NCBI GenBank assembly: GCA_964557715.1
Contig: CAZLAP010000021.1
Location: forward strand, 1 to 6,509
From: CAZLAP01 sp964557715
Lineage (GTDB): Bacteria; Patescibacteriota; Minisyncoccia; Minisyncoccales; RBG-13-42-11
Length of the DNA stretch: 6,509 nt
Direction: 5' to 3'
Positions 6,284 through 6,509 of the stretch are shown here, one piece after another (positions within the stretch are counted from its first letter, which is position 1; each line of letters begins with the position of its first letter). The position numbers were made by a program, and so were the translations under genes. Below the pieces are notes generated by a model that saw only the letters and a program-made list of their open reading frames with translations, was not told the origin of the DNA and searched no databases.

Positions 6284-6509
6284 TTAATTAGTTTTTTTGA
6301 GACTCCTGTCAATGAATTCTTGCAAAACTTTTTCTATCGCGCCATCTCCGGCATAAATGCTTATATTAAACTGGTTTAATATATCAAGCGCTCTTGGCCC
6401 GACGTTTTTAGTAATTACGGCTTCAATGCCTTTTTCCGCTATTTGTTGGGCCGCTGAAATGCCCGCTTGTCCTAACTGATTTGCGATTTTATTTTCCGTA
6501 ACTTCTGTT
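6284..6509 (-). CDS. Second NifX/NifB-type cofactor family protein, N-terminus cut by the window edge
   Basis: The last 74 residues of a gene enter from the right edge, reading TEVTENKIANQLGQAG at the boundary and ending in TAA at 6286-6284. SAAQQIAEKGIEAVITKNVG, then PRALDILNQFNISIYAG and a short helix-like tail, match the second half of the same family as the next gene. They share the G-x-x-x-x-I/L-x-x-x-x-G-P-(K/R)-A-L core. The first 40 or so residues, with the MKIAI start, lie outside the window. No cysteines occur in the visible part. The neighbouring paralogue begins after 1 nt, so the two are almost certainly co-transcribed. Whether they form a heterodimer is unknown. The reading frame has no stop before the edge. 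Confidence 0.88.
   Translation of the reverse strand, partial: TEVTENKIANQLGQAGISAAQQIAEKGIEAVITKNVGPRALDILNQFNISIYAGDGAIEKVLQEFIDRSLKKTN

Noticed and set aside
6283..6312. Upstream ATG at 6312 as start of the second NifX-like gene
   Set aside because: It adds ten residues with no family match and overlaps the preceding gene. ATG at 6282 gives the typical MKIAIPTD start 1 nt after the upstream stop.
1..6509. Alternative genetic code with TGA as an amino acid, seen in some candidate phyla
   Set aside because: TGA serves as the stop in three tightly packed genes (ends at 5923, 5054 and 4008). Reading through would run into the overlapping next genes.
5054..6509. Nitrogen fixation gene cluster
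   Set aside because: NifX-type domains and MinD-type ATPases occur widely in non-fixing anaerobes. No nifHDK, nifE, nifN or radical-SAM NifB is visible.

Overview
The window is AT-rich bacterial DNA in which every supported gene lies on the minus strand, so transcription runs from right to left. I see nine protein genes (two cut by the window edges) and no RNA genes, insertion sequences or CRISPR arrays. The gene content points to an anaerobe: class III ribonucleotide reductase, a single-cluster ferredoxin, a MinD-type ATPase with inserted ferredoxin clusters, and NifX/NifB-type proteins. Very tight packing, the lack of recognisable Shine-Dalgarno sequences, and the gene mix fit a candidate-phyla (Patescibacteria/Parcubacteria-like) genome. 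That assignment is an inference of moderate confidence. TGA ends three genes, so the code that reads TGA as an amino acid is not in use.

Block 1 (6509 down to 3725) is a compact operon. It holds the tail of a NifX-like protein, a second NifX-like protein, a MinD-family ATPase with two inserted [4Fe-4S] motifs, a cation diffusion facilitator with a C-terminal zinc ribbon, and a DUF134/UPF0251 helix-turn-helix protein. Adjacent genes overlap by 4 nt or are 1 nt apart, so they are probably translationally coupled. NifX-like plus MinD-ferredoxin pairings are known from anaerobes, for example the orange-protein (ORP) systems of Desulfovibrio. The added metal exporter and regulator suggest a small metal or Fe-S handling module.

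Block 2 (3724 down to 1892) starts after a 75-nt gap with a plausible extended -10 promoter. It holds a membrane-anchored protein of unknown function with a DUF3828-like first half and a distinctive C-terminal domain. This is followed directly by an undecaprenyl-diphosphatase (UppP/BacA) homologue with altered catalytic positions, and then by a 60-residue ferredoxin resembling the Thermotoga single-cluster type.

Block 3 (1891 down to 1) is a 132-nt leader and the anaerobic ribonucleoside-triphosphate reductase NrdD, which runs off the left edge before its zinc and glycyl-radical region. The leader has two overlapping sigma-70-like promoters, a 10-nt-phased TTTGA repeat across their -35 regions, and a hairpin with a U-tract between promoter and start codon. 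NrdD would supply deoxynucleotides without oxygen. The ferredoxin may supply electrons to its activase or reductant system, but no activase (NrdG) lies in the window.
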